49,565 nt of DNA from Novosphingobium sp. (lineage in GTDB: Bacteria; Pseudomonadota; Alphaproteobacteria; Sphingomonadales; Sphingomonadaceae): assembly GCA_030697365.1 (NCBI GenBank), contig JAUYQH010000174.1, forward strand, positions 1-49,565, read 5' to 3'. Every line of letters starts with the position of its first letter. Position 1 is the first letter of the stretch. The notes under the pieces are model-generated. The model saw nothing but the letters and a program-made list of their open reading frames with translations. It ran no database searches and had not been told where the DNA came from. Position numbers and translations under genes: made by a program. Positions 15,822 through 24,406 of the stretch are shown piece by piece.

Positions 15822-16660
15822 CCATGAAGATCGAACCCATCACCCCGCACATCGGCGCTTTCATGCGGGTTTCCGCCGACGACGTCCTCCAGTCCGAGGT
15901 GATCGGACGGGTGCTCGAAGCGCTCGACCGCTACAACGTGCTCGTCTTCCCGCAAATCCACATGAGCGACGAGCGCTTCGCCCAGTTCACCGCGGCGCTG
16001 GGCGAGAGCCACGACCTGGGTGTGACCGAGGACGCTTCCAGGGCGAGCGAGAAGGGCATCTACCGCATCGCGCTCGACAAGGACGACCGCAACCAGCTCG
16101 ATTTCATCAAGGGCAACGATTTCTGGCACATGGACGGCACCGTCTACGACATGCCGGGCAAGGCGACGCTGCTCAAGTGCGAGGTTCCGCCCAGCGAGGG
16201 CGGCGATACCGGGTTCGCCAGCTTGTTCGCGGCGTGGGATGCGTTGCCCGAGGAGCGAAAGCGCGAACTCGAGGACAAGCGCGTGCTCCATTACATGGCC
16301 TCGGTCGGGCGAAAGATGTACGACGCGCCAACCGCAGAAGACTTCGCCCGGTGGGACGCGGTGTTTCCGCCGACAGAACATCCGCTGGTGTGGCACCAGA
16401 AGAGCGGTCGGACCTCGCTGCTGATCGGCGCGACGGCCGGCGACATCGTGGGAATGGCGGAGGCGGAGGGGCGCGCGCTGCTCGATGAACTGGTCGAATG
16501 GGCGACCGCGCCGTGCTTTACCTATCGTCACAAGTGGCAGCGGGGCGATCTGGTGATCTTCAACAACCCGGCACTGCTCCACCGCTCCTACCCGTACGAC
16601 GCGGCCTCGGGCCGGGTGATGCACCGCACCACGCTCAAGGGAACCGAGGCGATCTCCTGA
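15818..16660 (+). CDS. TauD/TfdA-family Fe(II)/2-oxoglutarate dioxygenase
   Basis: A 280-residue non-heme iron dioxygenase. The facial triad is visible as His104 and Asp106 in FWHMDGT and His255 in ALLHRSYPYD; Arg270 in MHRTTLKG should bind 2-oxoglutarate. The family hydroxylates next to sulfonate, aryl-ether or similar groups, with the substrate then often fragmenting. Which substrate is used here is unknown; the coupling to the KstD-like flavoprotein by an ATGA overlap argues that both act on the same compound. Its length and motifs are complete, and there is no sign of degradation. The next gene, the TonB-dependent receptor, follows after 246 bases. Confidence 0.88.
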   Translation: MTMKIEPITPHIGAFMRVSADDVLQSEVIGRVLEALDRYNVLVFPQIHMSDERFAQFTAALGESHDLGVTEDASRASEKGIYRIALDKDDRNQLDFIKGNDFWHMDGTVYDMPGKATLLKCEVPPSEGGDTGFASLFAAWDALPEERKRELEDKRVLHYMASVGRKMYDAPTAEDFARWDAVFPPTEHPLVWHQKSGRTSLLIGATAGDIVGMAEAEGRALLDELVEWATAPCFTYRHKWQRGDLVIFNNPALLHRSYPYDAASGRVMHRTTLKGTEAIS

Positions 16661-16788
16661 CGCGGGCCGCGGGGTCGTTCGACCTCGCCGCCAAGGGCGA
16701 TCGGAAAGCGATGGCGTGAGCCGGAATTTGTCGGCCAAACCGGTTGGTTCCTGCACCCTTGCCCCAACATCGCGAGGGTGATGTATGC

Positions 16789-16800
16789 AACACAGGTGTT
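16789..16800. repeat. inverted repeat upstream of the TonB-dependent receptor
   Basis: AACAC-AG-GTGTT, a perfect inverted repeat with two central bases, lies 107 bases before the receptor ATG in the 246-base gap 16661-16906. An eight-base palindrome AACCGGTT is at 16738-16745 in the same gap. Either could be a regulator site; no clear minus-35/minus-10 pair is visible. An upstream in-frame ATG at 16778 is not likely to be used because the signal peptide begins at 16907. Confidence 0.35.
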
Positions 16801-16906
16801 CACTTTACCCGGCAAGGCTGCAATCGATTTGCGGTGCCGGACTACCGACGCAGACTCGGGGACGGACCGTTCTAATTCTGCCGACAAGGCCTGGGAGGGT
16901 TCCACA

Positions 16907-19642
16907 ATGCGCAACCACAAACACATCGCGTTCGCCGCGGTCAGCTTGCTGGCCCTGTCCTCTCCGGCGTTCGCCCAGGATAGCGGCCAGTCGCCGCAGG
17001 CAGACGGTGAGAAGCAAGACCCGAACCAGATCGTCGTCACCGGCACCCTGATCCGCGGCACCGCGGTTACCGGTTCGCAGACCATCAGCGTCGATGCGGA
17101 GGCGATCGCTGATAAGGGCGCGGGTTCGACCAACGAACTGCTTGGACTGATCCCCCAGATCACCAACACCTTCAATGGTCGCTTCGAAGGCGATCCGCGC
17201 GGTTTTTCCGCGGGTATTTCGATCAACAAACCCAACCTGCGCAGCATCCCGTCCTCCAACACCACGTCAGGTGGCCTTACCCTCGTGTTGATGGATGGCA
17301 TGCGCCTGACGCCGGTCGGAGTTAACCAGGCGGCGACCGACGTCGATATCATCCCGGCTGCCGTTCTGGCCGGGATCGACGTAGTGACCGATGGCGGATC
17401 CTCGCTCTACGGCGCGGACGCGGTTGCCGGCGTGATCAATTTCCGGACGCTACGGAAATTCGATGGTCTCAAGCTCGATGCCAACTATGGCTTCGGCACG
17501 ACCATCAAGGGCTTTCAGCAATGGGACGCTTCGATCACCGCCGGCCATAGCTGGGATACCGGGAATGCCTACATTTCGGCCGGTCATTCCGATCGCGACC
17601 GCATCCTGAATGGCGAGACCGACTGGGCATCGGGCCTGGTTTACAACGCCGCCAGTGCGGCCAGCTTCAGCTTCACCCAGTGCCTCAGTCCCGTTGGCAC
17701 CCAAACCCGCTGGTTTCGTTTCGGCCCAGGCGCCGCACAATTCACAAACAATCCGTTAGCCCCCGGGGCGGGCGTGTTTCCGGTCGGCACGGCCTGCGAC
17801 GCGACCTCGGCGGGGACTTATGTACCACGGCAAAAGCGCGACAACGTGTTTGCCTCTGTCTCGCAAGAGTTCGGGGATAGCGCCGACCTGCGGTTGACCG
17901 GTTATTACACAAAACGCGACACGAGCCTGACCAGCTTCCCGCGTGGTTTCACTTCGGCCGGCAGCCCCCTCAACTCCGGGGCCCTGGTGGGTGCCGCGTT
18001 TCCGAGCGCGGCGGTGGGCAGTTTGACCGTGATCCCGGGCGGCACGGGCTTTTCGTTCGGAACCAATTCGGCCTACGTCAATACGCCAACACGGATCGGT
18101 TTCGAGACCTGGGGCGTAACTCCCGAGTTGACGGTCAAGCTCGGCGAAAACTTCCAGGTGCGCACCACCGGGCATTTCGGACAGTCGGACAACTTTCAGT
18201 CCTTCCCTGGCGTCAATACGGTCAGGGCCCAGTGCTATATCACCGGGTGCACCGGGATAGCTGCGGGCCAACTCAACCCGCTGAACGCAGCGGCGGCGAG
18301 TGCGGTGGTAATCGCCGACATCACGAATTTCGAGAGTGCTCAAGACACCAAGCAGCAGCTTGTCCTAGCGCGCTCGATCGTCGATGGTTCGCTGTTTTCG
18401 CTTCCTGGCGGCGACGCGAAAGTGGCGGTGGGCGTCGAGTATCAGCACAACAAGGCTGAAAGCCGGCTGACCGCGGGTCCGGTCGGCTCGCTGGACGCGT
18501 TGCCGTACATGGAGTTCAAGCGCAACGCCAAGTCGGTCTTCGGCGAGCTATCGCTTCCGGTGACATCGTTTGCCGTTGTGGCGGGATCGGTGCGTTATGA
18601 CGATTACAGCGATTTCGGCTCGACCACCAATCCCAACATCGGCCTGACGCTCAAACCGGCCTCGTGGCTCAAATTTTTCGGACACTGGAATACGTCGTAC
18701 AACGCGCCGACCGCGATCGATGGCCTGGCGATTTCCACTGGCCGCTTCGCGTGCGGCATCTATGTCGCCGGAAGCACCAATCCTGCCCAACGCCCGGTCG
18801 ATCCGCTGGGCCGGGACACCAGCAGGCAGGGGACTTGCGCGATGGTCCTCCAAGGCTCGGTCCCGGGTCTCAAGCCGCAAACAGCCGATAGTTGGGCGGT
18901 CGGGTTCGAGGCCACACCGGGTTCGGGCGTGCGCTTTGGCGGCGAATTCTATTCGATTGATGCCAAGAATACGCTGGGGACATTGAACCCCTCGGTACTC
19001 TCCACCTATGTCACCAATGCGAACCTTTATACCTACAACGTGACCCCGGCGCAGTATAGCGCGCTTCTGGCGACGCTTACCAACGGCGCTTCGCTCGGTA
19101 CGCAGCGCGCTTCCACGGACATCGGCCTCATTGCCGATACCCGGACAACCAACCTCAACGCTGCGAAGCTTGAGGGTATCGACTTCCACGTGTTTTACGA
19201 TACCACCACCAGTGCCGGTCAGTTCGCATTCGGTGTTGCCGGCACTTACCAGACCAAAGCCTTCATCACCAACGGCGGGGTGGCGAGCGACCGGCTTGGC
19301 ATCGGTAGCCCCCGGCTGTTCACCACGTCGTTTGCGGGCTGGGAAAAGGGCAGGGTCTCGGCCAAGCTGACCATCAACTACTCGGGCCGATTCAACGACG
19401 AGGCCGTCAACAACCTCGGCATTTCGGAAGACGTCGATCCATTCGTGCTGACCAACCTCAGCCTGGGTTACAAGATCGAGGACACGGGCGGGGCACTTGA
19501 CGGAACCTCGTTCCGCCTAGGTGTCGACAACGTGTTCGACGTGCAGCCGCAGACAATCAGGCGGCTCAACACCAACAACAACAGCTACAACAACTTTACT
19601 TTGGGTCGCATCATCAAGCTCGGGGCCAGCAAGAAGTTCTGA
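16907..19642 (+). CDS. TonB-dependent outer-membrane receptor
   Basis: A 911-residue TonB-dependent receptor for active uptake across the outer membrane. It begins with a signal peptide (residues 1 to about 24, ending SSPAFAQ), followed by the TonB-box-like QIVVTGTLI and a plug domain that contains NLRSIPSSNT, LVLMDGMRLTPVG and the classic GGSSLYGADAVAGVINF block near residue 165. A long beta-barrel follows and the chain ends in Phe (GASKKF), the usual assembly signal. GGGAGGG at 16893-16899, seven bases upstream, decides the start. There is no FecA-type N-terminal signalling domain. The neighbours suggest a hydrophobic aromatic, polycyclic or glycosylated substrate rather than iron. Confidence 0.93.
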   Translation: MRNHKHIAFAAVSLLALSSPAFAQDSGQSPQADGEKQDPNQIVVTGTLIRGTAVTGSQTISVDAEAIADKGAGSTNELLGLIPQITNTFNGRFEGDPRGFSAGISINKPNLRSIPSSNTTSGGLTLVLMDGMRLTPVGVNQAATDVDIIPAAVLAGIDVVTDGGSSLYGADAVAGVINFRTLRKFDGLKLDANYGFGTTIKGFQQWDASITAGHSWDTGNAYISAGHSDRDRILNGETDWASGLVYNAASAASFSFTQCLSPVGTQTRWFRFGPGAAQFTNNPLAPGAGVFPVGTACDATSAGTYVPRQKRDNVFASVSQEFGDSADLRLTGYYTKRDTSLTSFPRGFTSAGSPLNSGALVGAAFPSAAVGSLTVIPGGTGFSFGTNSAYVNTPTRIGFETWGVTPELTVKLGENFQVRTTGHFGQSDNFQSFPGVNTVRAQCYITGCTGIAAGQLNPLNAAAASAVVIADITNFESAQDTKQQLVLARSIVDGSLFSLPGGDAKVAVGVEYQHNKAESRLTAGPVGSLDALPYMEFKRNAKSVFGELSLPVTSFAVVAGSVRYDDYSDFGSTTNPNIGLTLKPASWLKFFGHWNTSYNAPTAIDGLAISTGRFACGIYVAGSTNPAQRPVDPLGRDTSRQGTCAMVLQGSVPGLKPQTADSWAVGFEATPGSGVRFGGEFYSIDAKNTLGTLNPSVLSTYVTNANLYTYNVTPAQYSALLATLTNGASLGTQRASTDIGLIADTRTTNLNAAKLEGIDFHVFYDTTTSAGQFAFGVAGTYQTKAFITNGGVASDRLGIGSPRLFTTSFAGWEKGRVSAKLTINYSGRFNDEAVNNLGISEDVDPFVLTNLSLGYKIEDTGGALDGTSFRLGVDNVFDVQPQTIRRLNTNNNSYNNFTLGRIIKLGASKKF

Positions 19643-19665
19643 ACATCGATCGACGGTGATTTCTT

Positions 19666-19696
19666 GCAGGGGCGCCCGACGGCGTCCCTGCTTTTT
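19666..19696 (+). terminator. rho-independent terminator after the receptor gene
   Basis: GCAGGGGCGCC (19666-19676) pairs with GGCGTCCCTGC (19681-19691), eleven base pairs including one G-T wobble, around the loop CGAC and followed by five T (19692-19696). It begins 23 bases after the receptor stop. Only 21 bases separate the T-run from the next ATG, so the downstream operon depends on read-through or on a promoter lying upstream of or within this hairpin. Confidence 0.85.
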
Positions 19697-19717
19697 CTGT
19701 TCACCGGGAGCAGACCC

Positions 19718-21199
19718 ATGGCTTTCACCCAACCCTCGACGGAGGCTCTGCCGCGCCACCCGGTTATCATCGCCGGGGTGCGCGAGAAGGCAGGTGGCGG
19801 CGCGACGATCCCCCACATCTATCCCGCCAGCGGTCGGGTGACCCGCGAGATCGCGATGGCCAACACCGGCGACGTCGATCGTGCGGTCGCCGCGGCGCGT
19901 GCCGCGTTCCCGGCATGGCGCGCGATGCCGGGGGACAAGCGCCGCGATCTGTTCTTCCGCCTCGCCGCGGCATTCGAGGCGAGGTCTGCAGAATTCACCC
20001 AGAGCCTGGTCGCGGAGAACGGCTCGATCGCCATGGTCGCGCCCTACATGGGCCACGATGCGGCGCAGAAGTTCCGCTATTTCGGCGGCTGGTGCGACAA
20101 ACTCCACGGACGCACGGTCCCGATGTGGGGCGCGCCCGCGCACGATTACGTCTCGTACGAACCTTACGGCGTGGTCGGCATCATCATCCCGTGGAACGGC
20201 CCGCTGTTCGCCGCGAGCATGGTCCTCGCCCCCGCGCTCGCCGCGGGCAACTGCGTGGTGTTGAAAGCGCCCGATCTCGCGCCCTACAGCACGATGCAAC
20301 TGGTCGAGTTGCTCCACGACGCGGGCATCCCGCCCGGCGTGGTCAACCTCGTCACCGGCGGGGCCGAGGTCGGCGAGGCGATGGTCGCGCACCCCGGCGT
20401 CGACAAGATCGAGTTCATCGGCTCGGGCGCGACCGCAACCAAAGTCCTGACCACCGCCGCGCAGACGCTCAAGCCGGTCGGGCTCGAGCTTGGCGGCAAG
20501 TCGGCGGTGATCGTGTTCGACGATGCCGACCTCATCCTTGCGGCGAAGAAGGGCCTGACCGGGGCGGTCTCATCGAACGGGCAGGGCTGTGTCAACGGCA
20601 CCCGCCTGCTGGTCCAGCGCGGGGTCTATGAGCAGTACCTCGAGATGCTTGGGGCGATGGCGGGTCACATCAAGGTCGGCGATCCGTTCGATCCGGCGAC
20701 AACGCTGGGGCCGGTGATCTCCGGACCGGCGATCGAGCGCATCCTCGGGATGGTCGAACGCGGGGTGAGCGACGGCGGGCGGATCGTCGCGGGCGGCGAG
20801 CGGATGGGCGGCGATCACGGCGACGGCTATTTCCTGCCTGTCACCATCCTCGCCGACGTGGCCAACGACAGCCATCTCGCCCGCAACGAAGTGTTCGGCC
20901 CGGTGTTGGCGGTCACCCCGTTCGATAGCGAGGACGAAGCCATCGCGCTCGCCAACGCCAGCGACTTCGGGTTGGGTGCCTACGTTCACACCCAGAACTT
21001 GCGTCGCGCGCACCACGTCGCGGGGCAGCTCCAGGCGGGGATGATCCACGTCAACGGATCGGGCGAGGCGATGCAGCCCAATTGCCCGTTCGGCGGGTGG
21101 AAGCGCAGCGGCCACGGACGCCTGGGCGGGGTCGAGGGATTGCACGAATTTCTCCAGCCCAAGAACATCTGGATGAACCTAGCGGCACCAGGGGACTGA
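19718..21199 (+). CDS. aldehyde dehydrogenase family protein
   Basis: A 493-residue NAD(P)-dependent aldehyde dehydrogenase. Catalytic residues are all present: Asn160 in IIPWNGP, Lys183 in VLKAPD, Glu257 in LELGGKS and nucleophile Cys291 in SNGQGCVNGTR. The substrate is unknown; homologues in catabolic clusters oxidise aromatic, terpenoid or alkyl aldehydes to acids that are then CoA-activated. The ATG at 19718 follows GGGAG at 19706-19710; an in-frame upstream start would run through the terminator hairpin and is rejected. It is the first gene of a tightly packed five-gene run; the next gene starts two bases after its stop. Confidence 0.92.
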   Translation: MAFTQPSTEALPRHPVIIAGVREKAGGGATIPHIYPASGRVTREIAMANTGDVDRAVAAARAAFPAWRAMPGDKRRDLFFRLAAAFEARSAEFTQSLVAENGSIAMVAPYMGHDAAQKFRYFGGWCDKLHGRTVPMWGAPAHDYVSYEPYGVVGIIIPWNGPLFAASMVLAPALAAGNCVVLKAPDLAPYSTMQLVELLHDAGIPPGVVNLVTGGAEVGEAMVAHPGVDKIEFIGSGATATKVLTTAAQTLKPVGLELGGKSAVIVFDDADLILAAKKGLTGAVSSNGQGCVNGTRLLVQRGVYEQYLEMLGAMAGHIKVGDPFDPATTLGPVISGPAIERILGMVERGVSDGGRIVAGGERMGGDHGDGYFLPVTILADVANDSHLARNEVFGPVLAVTPFDSEDEAIALANASDFGLGAYVHTQNLRRAHHVAGQLQAGMIHVNGSGEAMQPNCPFGGWKRSGHGRLGGVEGLHEFLQPKNIWMNLAAPGD

Positions 21200-21201
21200 C
21201 G

Positions 21202-21993
21202 ATGGCGACGCTGTTTCCCGCGGCGCGCAGCGCGAAGGGCGCGGCGCTCCAGGCCGAACTGACCGGCGCGCCCGCGCCCGCACCCGCGACGCTGCTCCAG
21301 GAATCGTGGCGCGATTTCATCTACGCCGAGGTGTGGTCACGCCCGGGGCTCGACCGGCGCGCGAGGTTCCTCATCTCGCTGGCCTCGGCCGCGGGCAACG
21401 CCACCGCGGCGGAGCGGCTCGACAGCTATGTCCGGGGGGCGCTTGCGAGCGGATCGATGACACTTGCCGAACTGCGCGAAGCGGCGCTCCACGTCGCGGT
21501 CTATGCGGGGTGGGAGAGCGGCGGGCGGATCGATGCTGGGGCCACGCGGGTTTCGCGCGAGCTGGGGCTGGAACCGGCGAGCGTCGATCCGATCCGCGCC
21601 AAGCCGTGGGACCCTCAGGTCCGCATGGATGAAGGCTATGCCGAGTTCGAAAAGGTCATGACCTTCGCCGGCCCGCCGGTGGGCAACGGGCTGCCCTATT
21701 TGCAGGACGGCATCCTCAATTTCGTGTTCGGCGAGATGTGGGGCCGCCCCGGCCTTGACCAGCGCTCGCGCCGTTTCCTGACGCTGGTCGGGGTCGCCGA
21801 TTCGGGCGCCGAGACCCCGATCCGCAGCCACTTTCACGCCGCGATGGCCAGCGGCAACTGCACCGCGGCAGAGCTGCACGAATTCGTGCTGCAATACGCG
21901 GTCCACTCGGGTTGGCCACGCGCTTCGGTGATCCAGGGGGTCGTGATCGAAATGAGCAAGAAGGTCGCCGTAGGCCTCGCGTGGAACGGGTGA
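21202..21993 (+). CDS. tandem carboxymuconolactone-decarboxylase-like protein
   Basis: A 263-residue protein made of two CMD-like helical domains, roughly residues 25-130 and 150-260. Each copy has a recognisable block: SRPGLDRRARFLISL and GRPGLDQRSRRFLTL, then ELREAALHVAVYAGW and ELHEFVLQYAVHSGWP. No CxxC pair of the AhpD peroxidase subgroup is visible, so a carboxymuconolactone decarboxylase or hydrolase type is favoured over a peroxidase. The family acts on lactones or beta-keto acids from ring cleavage, but the two-domain form cannot be given a substrate. It starts two bases after the aldehyde dehydrogenase and overlaps or abuts the next SDR. Confidence 0.85.
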   Translation: MATLFPAARSAKGAALQAELTGAPAPAPATLLQESWRDFIYAEVWSRPGLDRRARFLISLASAAGNATAAERLDSYVRGALASGSMTLAELREAALHVAVYAGWESGGRIDAGATRVSRELGLEPASVDPIRAKPWDPQVRMDEGYAEFEKVMTFAGPPVGNGLPYLQDGILNFVFGEMWGRPGLDQRSRRFLTLVGVADSGAETPIRSHFHAAMASGNCTAAELHEFVLQYAVHSGWPRASVIQGVVIEMSKKVAVGLAWNG

Positions 21994-21995
21994 GC

Positions 21996-22751
21996 ATGGG
22001 CGCGAGCATGGTTGGCGAGGCGGCGCTGGTCACCGGTGCGGCCTCGGGGCTTGGCCGGGCGACCGCGCTGAAGCTGGCGGCGCTGGGCGCGAACTTGTGC
22101 CTGGTCGATCTCAACGCGGAGGGGCTGGCCGAGACGCAGGCGCTGCTTTCCGATAGCGGGGTCGAGGTGCTGTTCCATCCCGCGGACCTTGCCGATCCGG
22201 CGGCCTGTTCAGAGGCGGTAGCGGCGACCGTGGCGCAGTTCGGGCGGCTCGATGCGTTGTGCAACGTCGCTGGGCTGATCTACGTCGCCAACAGCCACGA
22301 GATGCCGCTCGACCAGCTCAATCGGACGATTGCGGTCAACCTCGTCGCGCCGTTCCTGCTGTCGCAGGCGGCGATCCCGCATCTGCTGAAAACCAACGGC
22401 GCGATCGTCAACGTCGCCTCATCGGCGGCGTTCATCGGTCAGGCCTATACCGCGGCCTACTCCGCGGCCAAGGCGGGGCTGGTCCAGATGACCAAGGCGA
22501 TGGCGATGGAATACGTCCGCCAGCCGATCCGCATCAACGCGGTCGCGCCGGGCGGGATGATGACGAATATCGCCCTCAACTTTCGCCTGCCCGAGGACGC
22601 CGAGGTCGATCTGGTCAAACGCTACTCGGGCTTGCGCGGGCTGGTCGAGGTCGAGGACGTGGCCGACATGATCGCGCTGCTCGCCACCGACGCAGGGCGC
22701 GGATACCACGGCAGCTGCGTGACGATCGACGCCGGGATTACTGCGGGATGA
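21996..22751 (+). CDS. SDR family oxidoreductase
   Basis: A classical short-chain dehydrogenase of 251 residues. The cofactor motif TGAASGLG is at residues 13-20, Asp38 after the second strand suggests NAD(H) preference, NVAG is at 90-93 (Asn-Val rather than the usual Asn-Asn), and the catalytic Ser142/143, Tyr155 and Lys159 are in place. It should oxidise or reduce a hydroxyl/keto group of a pathway intermediate. ATG at 21996 is chosen; a GTG at 21990 overlapping the previous stop (GTGA) and an ATG at 22008 are in frame and equally close. Its stop overlaps the next gene by ATGA. Confidence 0.9.
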   Translation: MGASMVGEAALVTGAASGLGRATALKLAALGANLCLVDLNAEGLAETQALLSDSGVEVLFHPADLADPAACSEAVAATVAQFGRLDALCNVAGLIYVANSHEMPLDQLNRTIAVNLVAPFLLSQAAIPHLLKTNGAIVNVASSAAFIGQAYTAAYSAAKAGLVQMTKAMAMEYVRQPIRINAVAPGGMMTNIALNFRLPEDAEVDLVKRYSGLRGLVEVEDVADMIALLATDAGRGYHGSCVTIDAGITAG

Positions 22752-23548
22752 CCCGCACCGGATTCATCGGATTGGGCAGTCAGGGCGGGCCGATGGCTCA
22801 GCGGATGCGCGCCGCGGGCTTCCCGCTAGCGGTCTGGGCGCGGCGGGCCGAGGCGCTGGCGCCGTTCGTTGCGCAAGGAGCGCAGGCCGCCGGGAGCGTC
22901 GCGGAACTTGGCGCTGTGTGCGATCACGTCGGCGTCTGCGTGGTCGATGACGCGGGGGTCGTGGCGGTCTGCGCCGAGCTGATCCCGGCAATGGAGCCCG
23001 GGAGCCTGCTGGCGATTCATTCGACGATCCTGCCCGAAAGCTGCGAGGCGCTGGCCGAGCGCTGCGCCGCGCGCGGCATCGCGTTCGTCGATGCGCCGGT
23101 CAGCGGCGGCGGGGGCGCGGCGGCGGCGGGGACGCTGACGGTGATGTGCGGCGGGTCGCTCGCGGCATTCGCGATCGCGCAGCCGGTGTTCGCGAGCTTC
23201 GGCAACCCGATCGTCCATCTCGGCGCGGCCGGTTCGGGGCAGCGCGCCAAGATCGTCAACAACGCGCTGATGGCGGCCAACATGGGGCTGGCGCACGCGG
23301 CGCTGGGCGCGGGCGAGGCGCTGGGGATGGACCGCGCGGCGCTCGCCAGCCTGTTCAAGGCGAGCAGCGGGCGCAGCTTCGGGCTCGAGGTCTATGCCCG
23401 CCTCCCCGCGCCAACAGCGTTCGCGCATGGCGCGGCGCTGCTGGCGAAGGACGTTGGCCTGCTCGGCGCGGTCCTGCCCCGCGACGATGGTGCGCAAGCC
23501 TTGCGCGACGCCGCCCTTCCCTTCCTGGCTGCCGCGCGCGGCGACTAG
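22748..23548 (+). CDS. NAD(P)-dependent oxidoreductase, 3-hydroxyisobutyrate dehydrogenase type
   Basis: A 266-residue beta-hydroxyacid dehydrogenase. FIGLGSQGGPMAQRM at residues 6-20 is the Rossmann motif, DAPVSGG with GTLTVMCGG at 115-136 is the substrate-binding block, and Lys168 in QRAKIVNN is the catalytic lysine. The family oxidises beta-hydroxy acids or reduces semialdehydes. It is shorter than 3-hydroxyisobutyrate dehydrogenases (about 290-300), mainly at the C-terminus, but the domain order is complete. The ATG at 22748 overlaps the SDR stop (ATGA), so it is translated with the upstream gene. The substrate is not determinable. Confidence 0.88.
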   Translation: MTRTGFIGLGSQGGPMAQRMRAAGFPLAVWARRAEALAPFVAQGAQAAGSVAELGAVCDHVGVCVVDDAGVVAVCAELIPAMEPGSLLAIHSTILPESCEALAERCAARGIAFVDAPVSGGGGAAAAGTLTVMCGGSLAAFAIAQPVFASFGNPIVHLGAAGSGQRAKIVNNALMAANMGLAHAALGAGEALGMDRAALASLFKASSGRSFGLEVYARLPAPTAFAHGAALLAKDVGLLGAVLPRDDGAQALRDAALPFLAAARGD

Positions 23549-23564
23549 AAATCCGGAGACGCTC

Positions 23565-24350
23565 ATGCCGTTCACCCTCGATCAGTTCCGCCTCGACGGC
23601 AAAGTCGCCGTCGTCACCGGCGCGGGCGGGCGCGGAAACTCGATCGGTCGGGCCTATGCACTCGGCCTTGCCAACGCCGGGACCAGCGTGGTGGTCGCAG
23701 ACCTCAATGGCGAGGGCGCGCAAGCGGTGGCGGACGAGATCGTCGCTGGGGGCGGCGCGGCGATCGGGGTGCGGATCGACGTCGCCGACGAGCAGTCCAC
23801 TTTGGCCATGGGCGAGGCCGCAGTCGCCGCGTTCGGCGGGGTGGACATCCTGATCAACAATGCCGCGCTGATGGTCGATGTCAGCTACGACAACGCCGAG
23901 ACCGTGACGATGGAAGCCTGGAACAAGGCGTTCGCGGTCAACCTCAACGGCGCCTTGCTTTGCGCCCGCGCGGTGATCCCCTCGATGCGCGTGCGGGGCG
24001 GAGGGCGGATCATCAACCAGACCAGCGGCGGCGCCTTCCCCGCCTCGGGCTTGTACGGCATCACCAAGCTGGCGCTGGTCGGGCTCACCACTGCGCTGGC
24101 CAAGCAGTACGGCAAGGAGGGCATCACCTGCAACGCCATCGCGCCGGGCAACGTGAAGTCCGACGCGGGCAAGATGCTGGTGCCCGACGATTCGCCCTTT
24201 ATCCGGTTCCTCGAGATGACTTGCGCAACGCGTCCGCGCGGAGAACCCGACGAACTGGTCGGCACCGCGATCCTGCTCTGCTCGGATGCCGGGGGGTGGA
24301 TCACCGGGCAGACGATCCACATCGACGGCGGCTGGGTGATGCGGCCCTGA
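23565..24350 (+). CDS. SDR family oxidoreductase
   Basis: A 261-residue classical SDR. The cofactor loop TGAGGRGNSIG is at residues 18-28, with an insertion relative to the usual TGxxxGIG, resembling the loop of peroxisomal-type hydroxyacyl-CoA dehydrogenases. NNAA is at 98-101, Ser154, Tyr164 and Lys168 form the catalytic set, and Asp46 suggests NAD(H). That resemblance makes an acyl-CoA substrate possible. CGGAG lies 10 bases before the ATG and 16 bases separate it from the preceding gene. It closes the plus-strand run and converges on the double-hotdog gene. Confidence 0.9.
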   Translation: MPFTLDQFRLDGKVAVVTGAGGRGNSIGRAYALGLANAGTSVVVADLNGEGAQAVADEIVAGGGAAIGVRIDVADEQSTLAMGEAAVAAFGGVDILINNAALMVDVSYDNAETVTMEAWNKAFAVNLNGALLCARAVIPSMRVRGGGRIINQTSGGAFPASGLYGITKLALVGLTTALAKQYGKEGITCNAIAPGNVKSDAGKMLVPDDSPFIRFLEMTCATRPRGEPDELVGTAILLCSDAGGWITGQTIHIDGGWVMRP

Positions 24351-24356
24351 ACAAGT

Positions 24357-24390
24357 TGCGGGGCCGCCAGCCGTAGCTGACGACCCCGCA
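24357..24390. terminator. hairpin between convergent operons
   Basis: TGCGGGG (24357-24363) and CCCCGCA (24384-24390) pair, with an inner CAGC/GCTG stem around loop CGTA. It occupies most of the 56-base gap between the converging SDR and double-hotdog genes. No T-run follows on either strand, so it may be a weak bidirectional terminator or an RNA-stabilising structure. Confidence 0.4.
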
Positions 24391-24406
24391 TCCCCCCTCC
24401 CAGAGA

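Noticed and set aside
16778..16906. An earlier start for the TonB-dependent receptor
   Set aside because: It would place 43 polar residues in front of a normal signal peptide; the GGGAGGG site serves the ATG at 16907.
12833..24350. Naming the cluster a steroid or bile-acid degradation locus
   Set aside because: Only the KstD-like, the HSD-like and the fused acyl-CoA dehydrogenase genes hint at this. The hallmark genes (KshAB, HsaA-D, steroid-27-oic acid ligase set) are not recognised, so a definite claim is not justified.
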